From the NCBI RefSeq assembly GCF_022539665.2, contig NC_081331.1:4498501-4562500 (forward strand): 64,000 nucleotides of DNA, in the 5' to 3' direction. The stretch comes from Daphnia carinata (lineage: Eukaryota; Arthropoda; Branchiopoda; Diplostraca; Daphniidae). Shown piece after piece: positions 54,114 through 64,000 of this stretch; positions within the stretch are counted from its first letter, which is position 1; every line of letters begins with the position of its first letter. A program made the position numbers and the translations under genes. The notes beneath the pieces were generated by a model. That model saw nothing but the letters and a program-made list of their open reading frames with translations, searched no databases and was not told the DNA's origin.

Positions 54114-55884
54114 ATGACTCTGTTGATGAAAAATTTGCGAATTTTCGCCAATCAATGTCGCAATTGCACAACAAAATCGGCCCCCAATATAGAGGTTTTA
54201 ATACGTTGGACTTCTTATCTCTCACCGTTTGGCTATAATTATTACAATATGAATTGAAACAGTTTACCGCCTCTTCGGTTAATATTGATGGCCGAAAGTT
54301 CAACCGAGACAAGTGGACAAATGTGACACCTAATATTTTGAAGCATCTCAATAGGAACTTGCACTTGAAACCTGGACACCCTTTGTGTCTCCTGAGAGAG
54401 AACATAATTTCATTCATGTACAAATCATTTCCAAACCGTGCTGGCAATCCAATATTCTCTATTTATGACCGTTTGGATCCAATTGTTACAACAAAGAAAA
54501 ATTTTGACAGGTTTGGTACTGTCTATTTTCACAGATTTCAACTTGAAATTTATAATGCACATCATGTTTCAGTTTGCTGATTGGTCAGGACCACCCCAGT
54601 CGAAAGCCTTCAGATTGCTACTACCTGAATAAGGATTTCATATTGAGAGGCCACACCAGCGCCCACCAAGAAGAGCTCATTGCCAGTGGCTTGGACAGCT
54701 TTGTTGTCATGGGGGATGTCTACAGGAGAGATGAAATTGACGCCTCACATTTTCCAATCTTCCACCAAGCTGAAGGTGTTCGACTGTTTACCAAGCATCA
54801 AGTATTATTGTTCAATAGCAAGTGGGAAAATAAAATAATACCTATTCATTTTTCCAAAGATTTTTGATGATGATAAGCAAAGTGTAGAACTATTTGAAGA
54901 TGGGAAGCGAACCCCTTTTAAACAAGAATACCACACAGAAATTACGTCCAAAAAACTCCAGCATGATCTGAAAACCTGTCTGACCAAATTGGTACATCAC
55001 CTATTTGGCACTGGTATGTAATTCTTAGTAATATACTTTGCTGTTGATTAAAATTTAAATGTCCTTGTCTTCTCTGGACAGATGTTGAGACTAGGTGGAC
55101 TGAAACATATTTCCCATTCACCCATCCATCATTTGAACTGGAAGTCAAATTCCAAGATAAATGGTTGGAATTGCTCGGGTGCGGGGTGATTGAGCAACAG
55201 ATTCTTTACAACGGTATTCAATTTCGTCATTTGATTTCTCGTTACTATGAACTGGTTTCATAAATCAATTGGTCATGAATTCTGCTTCATTTTAAAGCTG
55301 GTGTTCCTGACAAGGTCGGATGGGCTTTTGGTCTCGGATTAGAACGCATCGCTATGCGTTTGTACGAAATACCCGACATACGCCTGTTCTGGTCCAACGA
55401 TTCCGGATTTTTGTCGCAGTTTGAAGGTGCTAGTCCCGATAAGAAAATTAAATTCAAGGTATAAGGGTTTAAATTATATATTCTTTCAAAAAAAAAAATA
55501 AACATGTTTTCTATTTCTTACTTTCAACTAGTCGGTTAGTCAATATCCCCAGTGTTTCAATGACGTCAGCTTTTGGCTACCTGAGGGGGACATCAACCCA
55601 AGCGATCTTTACGAAATTGTTCGTGGCATAGGAGGCGACATTGTTGAGCAAGTATAACTTTGAAAATGTCTTTGTCAGCACCTTGCGAAATATCTTTAAC
55701 GTTGTCATCTTAAAAGGTTCGACTAGTCGACGAATTCGTTCATCCGAAGACGCAGCGACGTAGTCAGTGCTATCGCATTATCTACCGCCACATGGAACGC
55801 ACTCTTACTCAGGCAGAAGTCAACGAGGTGCACAAACGAATTGAAGCCCAGCTCACCACTGAATTGGGTGTAACCATACGTTAA
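54114..55884 (+). CDS. FARS2: Mitochondrial phenylalanyl-tRNA synthetase, 430 aa, eight exons
   Basis: This monomeric class II enzyme charges mitochondrial tRNA-Phe with phenylalanine using ATP. Exons are 54114-54194, 54263-54510, 54573-54801, 54860-55013, 55082-55213, 55298-55458, 55532-55651 and 55717-55884; all GT-AG, phases consistent, TAA stop. The start gives [20 protein letters not shown], a basic Ser/Thr-rich mitochondrial targeting peptide. The catalytic core includes [15 protein letters not shown], the substrate-binding RGHTSAHQ (about 135-142), motif 2 [10 protein letters not shown] (157-166), [10 protein letters not shown], and motif 3 [13 protein letters not shown] (289-301). Residues 336-430 form the FDX-ACB anticodon-binding domain ([31 protein letters not shown]). 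Length is close to the animal enzyme (about 450). The start is in exon 1 because the longer frame at 54254 has no ATG and is preceded by the AACAG acceptor. Confidence 0.96.
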
Positions 55885-55971
55885 CATACCTGGTGCGTGT
55901 ACATAAATAGTCACAACCTGTGGAAAAGCTGTTGACGAGAAATCTATTTATTAGTTTTGGCGATGTATTGA

Positions 55972-55977
55972 AATAAA
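55972..55977 (+). promoter_or_regulatory. Poly(A) signal of FARS2
   Basis: AATAAA lies 88 nt after the FARS2 stop, a normal distance for a short 3' UTR. Confidence 0.75.
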
Positions 55978-56814
55978 CATTTCAGCGTAGACCAAGCTTT
56001 ATACAGGCATTTTTTTTTTTAAAGGGATCATTCCAGTTAAAGAAAGATAAAATAATACAAAAAAAAAAGTTTTAGTGTGGGGACACTCTTGTCAAACGGA
56101 AAAACAATTCACTGGACACTGTATATGTTTGTATGTTTTTTAGTCCGTCTAAACATGATTAAAAAATTGGTCCAGCCAAAGGTTAGTTGTTAGAAACTTT
56201 TTTTGTTCTCCTCAGCTAAATAGAATTTGGGGGGGGAGAGGGAAAAGAGGAGAAGATATTTTTTTTACTTCAACATTTTCCTCTGTGGTTGCCATATTTT
56301 TGGTGATTGAAAGTGTCACCGGATCACGCCTAAACATTTAAGTATGCATATGAACAGATAAAAGATATAGAATGTTTGTTAATTAAAAACATTTGAAACA
56401 TGTTTCCTTCTTTTTCTATAAAAAAAAAGGCACCAAATAGAATTTTTCTTCACTCACAATCAATGAAGTACAAATAAATGAATAAAAAAGGGGAATACGG
56501 AAAAATGTTTGGTGTTGGTCGATATTATAACAATGCAAAAGAAAAAAGAAAAAAATCTTTCCCGGCAGTTGAGCAAACACATCTTTTGCTTTCATTTTTT
56601 TTCTTCAGCAAGAAATGAAACAAAAAGCAGGGAAAAAAACCGAAGAAATTCATAAAAAACCCAATCGTCAACTATGTACTTGAATCGCTCTTCCTTTCGT
56701 GCGACCTGCTGGGTTGTTACATAAATTTAAGAGCTCTGGTATTCGCTCGCGAGAGAAAGAAAAACAATTTTTAATTCAAGAGTTTCTGGCTACGATCATC
56801 GCACACGTAGTGGT
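55978..56814. other. Convergent 3' interval between FARS2 and the membrane-protein gene
   Basis: No coding sequence. Much of it is probably the 3' UTR of the minus-strand membrane-protein gene, whose stop is at 56815. The FARS2 side ends near 56000. Confidence 0.5.
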
Positions 56815-59800
56815 TTACAAAGAATCAAAGTTGGAGTTGTCACTCTCCTGAAAATAAAACAAATGGAAAATAAATAAAAATATTTAACGATACGAAGAAA
56901 ACAAACTAAGATTTTTCTAAAGAAATAAAGCGGGTATTAACAACAATAAGCGGTTAGGTACACCCAAAAGCCCAAATAATTCATCAACCTTGATGATTGT
57001 TACAAAATACCATCTACTTTGTGTTACTTGTAGAAAACTACACGAAAATAATAATAATAAAAAAGGACAGCTTTTAGAAGAGCCCCGTTTGAATAGGGGA
57101 CTTACTCGGAAGGGGATTGTAGAGTTTCGGACGGGTAATGGTGAACGGTTGGGGAAAAGAAAGCAACTGTTGAACCAGTGTTTTTTGATCACGTAACACC
57201 GTGTCACGGGCACCAGCCGGATACCTGCCTGACATGCCATCAGATTCCATAGCCGCAGCCTTGATACGCATTATATAGTATCACAAAAGAGTTTTTTTTT
57301 TGTGTGTGTCTTTTGAATTTGTTCGAAGCGCGTTAATGTTTTCATTCTCGAAAGTTAATTAAGAGATAGAGAAAACGAAGGAATGCAATCAAAATGCATC
57401 TCGTGAAGATGAATGCTTAAATTCACTCACGAAAGACATTTTGATTGCTGACAAAACAAGTCATGCAATAAATATAATATGTTCGGAAATATCATGCAGC
57501 ATGCTTAGTTAAATGATTTAAGACAAATTCAACCAATTTTTTAAGAAAATAAACTAAAAGGGCATATGACTTACATCGCTTTGGTAATATTGGGCAGGTC
57601 GTCTCGTTGCCGGGTGGATGGTCGTTTCATCGAATGATCGAACTTCCGATACGGTCCTGTACAAATTATTAAAACACATTTTTTGTTTAATATTATTCAT
57701 TGTGATTAGATATTAAAATAGTGACTAATGGATAGGACTATATAAGTGAAGTGCCGAGAGTAATATCAATGAAATTCAAATCATAAAATAAAGAATATTT
57801 CAAGTTAGAAAAGAATCGGTGCAATTTTGGTGCGCCTTACGTTTCTAGCTCAGCTTTTTCCTGTGCGTCCGTTTCCGCAGATTCCATTTTTCCAAGGCTA
57901 ATGGAGAGTTTGCGAAGAAATCAAGAGGACAGAGAGAAAATTGAAGAGATGCAGAAAAATAAAACAAACAAACAAAAGAACGTGGAATAAGTGAAAGTGG
58001 AAAAGAAGAACAAATCAAAACCTCACGTGATTTCAAGTGCAGACCCCAAAGCCAAAAAAAAAAAAAAAAAAATGTAATATATGAAAGTTAAGAAATTTTA
58101 CCTGTCGCGGAATTGTGAGGTGCTGCTGACTGAAGTTCTACCGCCGGCCGAGAGGACTTCGCTTGAACGTGTGTCTGTCATTTTACCTAAGCGTTCCAGA
58201 GTGATAAAATAAAATAATTAGAAACGTTTTCTAAAATATCCGATTAATTAAATATGAATTGAGTACCATCCCTATCCGGAAGGACTTTCTTGGGACCCTG
58301 AAAGAAAAAAAAAAAAGCGAAAAATGTTAAATGAAAAACAATTCTTTCTGACGGGGGCAGATGAAAATAACTTACGCGTCCATCAAGATAATCCATCAAT
58401 TGATGTTCTCTGTTTGGTGCTGCTTCGCCTCGCTCGGCTGAGCTGGTGGTGTTTCCGGAAGCCGTGGTAGGGCCGTGCTGGTGCTTGGCTCTAGGGATCA
58501 TTAGTCCCTCTCCGTACGGCCTGTAACTCTGAAGAGCGGGACCTCCAGCCGGTGCACGCGGTGCTGGTTTGCCATCCAACGTGCTTGTTCCCTGTTGCAA
58601 ACACATTATTATAACATTGTTATTTCCGACTAATTAAAAAAAAAAAAAATAAAAATTCAAATCTTACAGTGCCAAAGTTGTCGTTACCACTGCCTTCACT
58701 GCTTGTATCTCCACGAATCATGGCCGCTCTATCGAGAGTGCCACTAGCGGGAACACTCGGACCCCTGTATCTGATTGAAAGTTGGATAACGTTAAAATTG
58801 ACCGTCAAAGTGGCGTTTGAATACCTATGATGCAAATTACAATCAGAAAAAATGACACCCACCTGAGGAAAGAGGGTCCACCAGTGATGGATCCCTTGGC
58901 CCTTCGTGAACGTAAACAGCAAACGACGATGATGGCAGTTATGAGAAGGATCGTGAAGATACCGACTGCCAGGACGACGATCATCACCACTAAATAATTT
59001 CCGCAATTGAGATAAAAGTTCTGCTACAAAATGCAATGAATGAATTTACCCTTCAAATTGATGTGGCATTCTTTGCCGGCAAACCACTTATTGCATATAC
59101 ACGTCATTTCATTTGAAGTGGGTTCAAACACGCAACGTCCGTGACCACTGCATTCTTCGCAATCTTGGCGTTCGGCTGTGATACAAACAAAGAAAAGCCA
59201 TAAGATTTCTGATAAAAACTCAATTAAAGGCGATTTGGTATTTACCAAGACAAATGCGACCATCTTCGTCAGAAGAATCGATAAAACCTGGTCGACATTG
59301 GCAACGGTAAGATCCCTTTTCGTTAATACAATCGGCGAATTCAGAACAATCATGATGACCTTCATGGCTGCACTCGTCAAAGTCTGTAAATCAAAGATAA
59401 TATTGATAAATTGTAAACAGTTACAATTAAATCGTGCTATTTACCTTGAGCTTGAAGACTGTCGGTGAAACGAGCAGCAGTGATGTCGCTCTCGCCGAGG
59501 AAATAATTATTACGTTCCAGGGATTTTACCAGTTTGCTCTTGAGTTCATTCTCGTCTTGTTGTTTGGCCAAATGAATAAAGAAATCGACCAAGACACCAT
59601 CGCTCTGCAATTCGCTTTCGCTGGTTGGATGAATACCCATCACTTGACTGTCGTGAACTGATTCAGACAAATCAGTGCTCATCAAAGCTTGTTTAAGACC
59701 CATTCGCGCATGCGTAGCCAAACTGCGGTACTGCGGCGAAATTTCGTCCTTCAAATTGTTGTCAAAGTGCAACATGGTCCTGTTCATGCTCTCCAGCACC

Positions 59801-62800
59801 AATTTCAGTTGGTAGGTGTAGGTTTCTGTAAGAATCCAAGAAAATGTTACTACAAATGCACCACAAAAAATAAACTTGAACGTGACTTACTGCTGCAGCT
59901 TTCGAAGGGATCGGAGCGACTGTATCCAGGACGGCACATACATTCGTGTTGGCCGTTGGCGTAGACGCAAACCTCTGATTTTTCTTTACTGCAACGGCCA
60001 CGACAGCCATCTTCAATGGACGAAGGTTGGTTGACGCTGAAAGATCCACCGAATCCGCCCAAAACGGCCTTGTTGCCAGTGTTGTCCATGATGACATCCT
60101 TGGCCATTGGGGGTTCTACCTCTGCAGCAGGTGTCGTAGATGTTGTTCTAGATTTAGTGGTACTTGTGCTGCTGCTACTGCTGATGGCCTGTGGCCGCAA
60201 CGGAGGATTCGTTGGAGGAACAAACGGAGAGTTGGGTGGGAACGTTAAAGCTGGTTCAGTAATCTTTTCTTCTTCTTCTTCTTCTTCTTCTTCTTCTTCG
60301 ATGGCCGGTGTGACTGGACTGGCCGCAACGGTAGGCATCGTTGTTGGTTCAACGTAGGTGATAGTTGTAGATTTCTGAATGATGGTAGAGAACGCAGTCC
60401 GGCCGTCAGCTTCCACACGGGAAACTACAGTCGTGAAATCTGGACTGCCAGGACCCATCACGACAGACGTGACACCGAAAAGTTCTTTGCGTTCAGGTGT
60501 GTCCGAATCGTAGTGGACAAGAGGCCATCTGGTTGGAATTGTCGGGGATTCGGATGGTGCGTTCTGGAAGACGGAAGGCATAATCTCAGTGGAAGGACTG
60601 TCGGAGAAGATGTTCAACGTTGGTGTGTGATCAACTTCGCCGCTTTCTGAACCGAACGCGAATTCGTGAACAACTGGCGTCACTGACGTGGACGAAGCTT
60701 CGGCAACAGGTGGCAAATCTGCTGATGCGGAAGGAACCAATCCAGGTTGCAAAATGCCAGCTCCTCCCTCGATATTGCCTCCAGCTGGCGCTGGAGATGG
60801 TACCAAGCCAGGCTGCAAGATGGTGCCAACTCCTTCCAAACTGGTGGGCGCTGTGGAAGAAGCCAAGCCGGCGTCTTGCATGCTGCTCACTTCTTTCACG
60901 TTGCTGGTCGATGTGGAAGGCGTCAAACCAGGATGCAAGATGCTGCCCATTCCTTCTAAATTGCCTCCTGATTCCGGTACATCAGTAGGCATCACGCTGA
61001 AGCTTTCAACGGCAGATGGCTTAATGCCTGATGGAACAATGGACGGCCAAGCTGCAGTGCTAGGAATGTTAAAAACGGGGGTAGGATCGTTGGGCAAGAG
61101 CACAGTTGTTTGTCCGCCACTGACGATGTTGGTAGCCACGATTTTGTTCTCACCGACGACAGATGCAATGGTTTGCACAGCCGGAATCTACATGCAAATT
61201 CCAGTTAAGTACATTCTAATGCTGATCATTTAAATAAAATATTAAAAACCTGGATAGGTGGTGGGCGAACTGGAAGCAGTGGAACGTTAATATCTTCACG
61301 TCTGGGAGGCTGCTGTTGCTCAGGTCGAATGACGGATGGAATGATTGGAGCAGGAGCAGGAACAGGTCGGATAAAGACTTGTCCAACAGCGCCTGGTGGA
61401 GGCTCTTCACCTTCTGGAACACCAACAATCCTCACCGGTTTACCATCGGGGCCGGGAACGATCGATCCAGGACCAATGACATCAACTGGGGGTTGAGGGA
61501 TAGGACCAGGTGGTGGTGGAGGTGGAGATGCGGGTGGTGGTGGTATGACAGAGCCGGGCAAAGGTGGTACGTTAATCTGTTGTCCATTGGCAGCAAAGAA
61601 CTGGCCGTTAGCTGGACGGCTCGATTGTTGGATGGGTCGGCTGGGTTCGATTTGAACACGGTCAATGTTATTTTGACCGTTGACAAATGGTGGTGGAGGT
61701 GGGCGTACACCTGGAACAGCTGTTGCTAATCCAGCTGTGCGCGTAGCCGGAAGAATGCTCTTTGGCTGATTGGGCATGCCGGTGAATCCCGTCTGCAAAG
61801 GTGGAGCGCTAAAGCTAATTGGCGCCGGGGGTGGAATGGGCTGCTGACCGGGCTGACTTATTCCAAACTGTTGGCCAGCATTGGAACCAGGTCGGAGAAG
61901 AGGGGAACCGGGCACACCAGGTTGAAGTGGCACACCAGGCTCAGGGCGACGGAGAACAGTGGGTGGCCTTTGCGGTTGGTTGGGCGTCAACTGCTGCGGT
62001 GGCTGCTGACCCACGTTTCTCAATGGAATGACGTTAGGCGGGCGACGGCCTTGCACGTCAGGATTCTGCTGTAACGTCTCAACACCTGCTAATCCACCGA
62101 TAGGGATGAACAAAGGTTCATGTGAGGGTACATGAGGTTTACTGGATGGGATTGTGTTAGACAGTTGTTGTTGTTGGTTAAGCGAGGTTAAATGGGTATG
62201 GGTAGCCGAGTCGGAGCGATCCGTGCTATTGCGTCTGGAGGCGATCAGTCCGTTGGAGAGAACGCCCGTCATGGCATCAAACATCGGACCCAGGTTAATA
62301 TTGAGACCACCAGGATTATTGTTTGCGAAACTTTGACCCAACGCCGTTAGTCCTAGTGTACCAAGACCGCCCAAGATGGATGCCAATGTACCTCCGCTCA
62401 ATCCGCCAATGATGCCAGATGATGAAGACGACGATGATGAAGACGATGTCGACGACGGTTGGGTGCCGAGGATCTCGGTCGGGATGATCAAAACCTCACC
62501 TGCCGTGTTGGTCACCATGATGACTGTTTCCGGCGAAGCTCCATCTAATTCCGGCGGTGACAAACTGATAAAAGGTGGTTCGAATCCGTCCTCATTGGTA
62601 GGGTCGGTGGTTATCTCAGTCACTTCAGGATCGGTGCTCGAATCGATCGTCTCAAATGGCGAATCAGTCGGTGTGACGGACGGCTTGTTGGACAAGAAAG
62701 ATTCTTTCAACGAGCTTAAATGTTCCGGACTCAAAATCAAGCTGGGCTGAACAGCAGACGATTGCTGGCCAGCAAGGAAAGACAGTTTCAAAGATTGAAG

Positions 62801-64000
62801 CTGCTCTGGTGTCAGGATCTGGCCGGATCCGGAAGGTACAGGAGTCACCTGAATATCGGCCAGCGCGGGAATGGAAGGCTCGATGAGAGCTTCCGACGGG
62901 ATGGAATCCAGCGGAACCACATCGGTTGTAACTTGCGGAACGACCAAACGTTTTGATGAGATGTCACCAGCCGAATTCGTGATGTAATAAGTGGCCGTAG
63001 CGAACAGAGTCCTCAACTTTCCGTAGAGATTGGGACCGAGCTGGACGTAAGTCGGGCGAGTCTTCAGATCTGCTGGAACCTTGGTGGAGGTATCCTGTTG
63101 GGCGAAAAGCGAAGCTCGATTTCCGTCGATAGTTTCCGTGACGACTGAAGATCGCACTTCTTTGCGGGACTGGACGATGGTCCTGGTGCCTTGCTGGAGA
63201 GTGGTAAAATGAGTTTTGGTGGTGAAGTAAGTTTTAGTGGCCACAAGCGGTCCGTCTCCTCCAAAATCATCTTCGGTTGGCATGATTTGAGAACCTTCGA
63301 GAACTGGAGTCGGTTCAAAATCACGGATGGTCTCGACCACTATCTCCGGCCGGACTGTGGTAACACGATGGACGGTAGATGTCGTGCCATCGATTTGAGT
63401 GGACAGCAACGTCAACGTGTTGAGGTATGTTTTAGTGACTTCCATAAACGTGGCGACGGGCGTCGGTAAGACCTTCAAACGCGGGGCTTCCGTCACGACC
63501 ACTTGGGTCACAACTTCCTTGGACGTGGCGATGGCATCCCTGTCGAGTTTGCTGGAAAAGATGTAGGTCCTCAAATACGTGGCCGTTTCCAGGGTGCGTT
63601 CAGTAGCTTCAGGCTGGCCAGCTGGAACAGTGATGACGTTGGAAACAGTTTCTTGGGACGTCAAGACAACGGGCCTCTTCTGATCGAGGAAGGTGTTGAA
63701 GTAGGTGTAGGTGGTCATGTGGGTAAAAGTGTTGTAATTGGAAGAGCCGGGCTGGCCAGTAGTAACAGTAGCTGTTGGTTTGACTACAGTCTCTTTGCGT
63801 CCCTTCTCTTGCGTTACAAAGTTGGTGATGATCTCCTCCCGGCTGCTGACCAATTTCGAAGCGCCATCAAACAGCGTTGTCAAATAGGTGAAGGTCGTCA
63901 TTTGGGTAAGCGTTTGAAATCGTGCTGGATCCGACTGAATAGAAGAGAAGAGGCGGACATTTTCCACTTGACCTGCCAACGTAACTTGATTAACAAGCGT
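56815..64000 (-). CDS. Large mucin-like single-pass membrane protein with Thr/Tyr repeats, possible SEA, EGF modules and cytoplasmic tail (5' end outside window)
   Basis: Exons in transcript order are 64000-61250, 61187-59891, 59825-59445, 59383-59246, 59175-59050, 58989-58863, 58770-58668, 58591-58376, 58297-58267, 58186-58102, 57897-57841, 57656-57575, 57259-57200 (or -57106) and 56847-56815; phases agree. The extracellular part starts with at least six T-x-T-Y repeats ([40 protein letters not shown] and so on), like those I recall as DUF4758. Gly/Ser and Pro-rich linkers follow, then three LEGxGxILxPGLxPS repeats and a 12-Glu run. Next come a Cys-rich module ([11 protein letters not shown]), a roughly 125-residue SEA-like segment (59825-59445), a calcium-type EGF ([19 protein letters not shown]), a second EGF ([15 protein letters not shown]), and a TM helix ([20 protein letters not shown]). 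The tail is about 215 aa and Ser-rich. A surface or apical-matrix protein is likely; no orthologue is named. Confidence 0.85.
60266..60300 (-). repeat. GAA triplet run coding poly-Glu
   Basis: Twelve near-perfect GAA codons within the membrane-protein gene encode a Glu run just before KITEPA. It is probably length-variable but always in frame. Confidence 0.9.

Noticed and set aside
53995-54447. 150-codon minus-strand frame over FARS2 exons 1-2
   Set aside because: It is the shadow of the FARS2 coding strand and has no independent support.

Overview
This is eukaryotic nuclear DNA. It has short GT-AG introns (mostly 55-160 bp), TATA and AATAAA elements, many homopolymer and dinucleotide tracts, and arthropod-like proteins. 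The gene set and intron style fit a small-genome crustacean such as Daphnia; the organism is an inference, not proven. Exon coordinates were worked out by hand from splice sites and reading-frame phase.

Layout. 1-1315 (+): 3' part of a PHF12-like corepressor gene with an FHA-type domain. 1677-3649 (-): a four-exon WD40 protein, convergent with PHF12. 4833-6411 (-): a small secreted Tyr/Pro-rich protein with a TATA box. 6.5-14.7 kb: largely non-coding, with one weak candidate 5' gene fragment at 8316-8505. 14756-16552 (-): prenylcysteine oxidase. 16.6-19.2 kb: AT-rich, no gene seen. 19241-24336: a 5.1 kb near-perfect palindrome. Each arm carries a spliced 131-codon coiled-coil gene and a hairpin-rich GC-richer block, and three tRNA-like sequences sit in the central loop. 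24.3-29.6 kb: no coding sequence, probably partly mef2 3' UTR. 29626-33952 (-): mef2, with two alternative copies of the exon encoding most of the MADS/MEF2 domain. 34-54 kb: a 20 kb low-complexity region without convincing coding exons, probably mef2 upstream and regulatory DNA. 54114-55884 (+): mitochondrial phenylalanyl-tRNA synthetase (FARS2), eight exons. 56815-64000 (-, running off the window): a large mucin-like single-pass membrane protein with Thr/Tyr repeats, Pro-rich regions, a possible SEA domain, EGF modules and a cytoplasmic tail.

The genes do not form one pathway; this is an ordinary mix of housekeeping and developmental loci. The two exceptional items are the palindrome, whose read-through transcript would be a roughly 2 kb stem long hairpin RNA, and the duplicated MADS/MEF2 exon of mef2. 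The second copy changes residues Thr22, Leu28, Lys53, Phe55, Arg79, Asn82, Asp83 and Val85 relative to the canonical copy while keeping length and splice phase.
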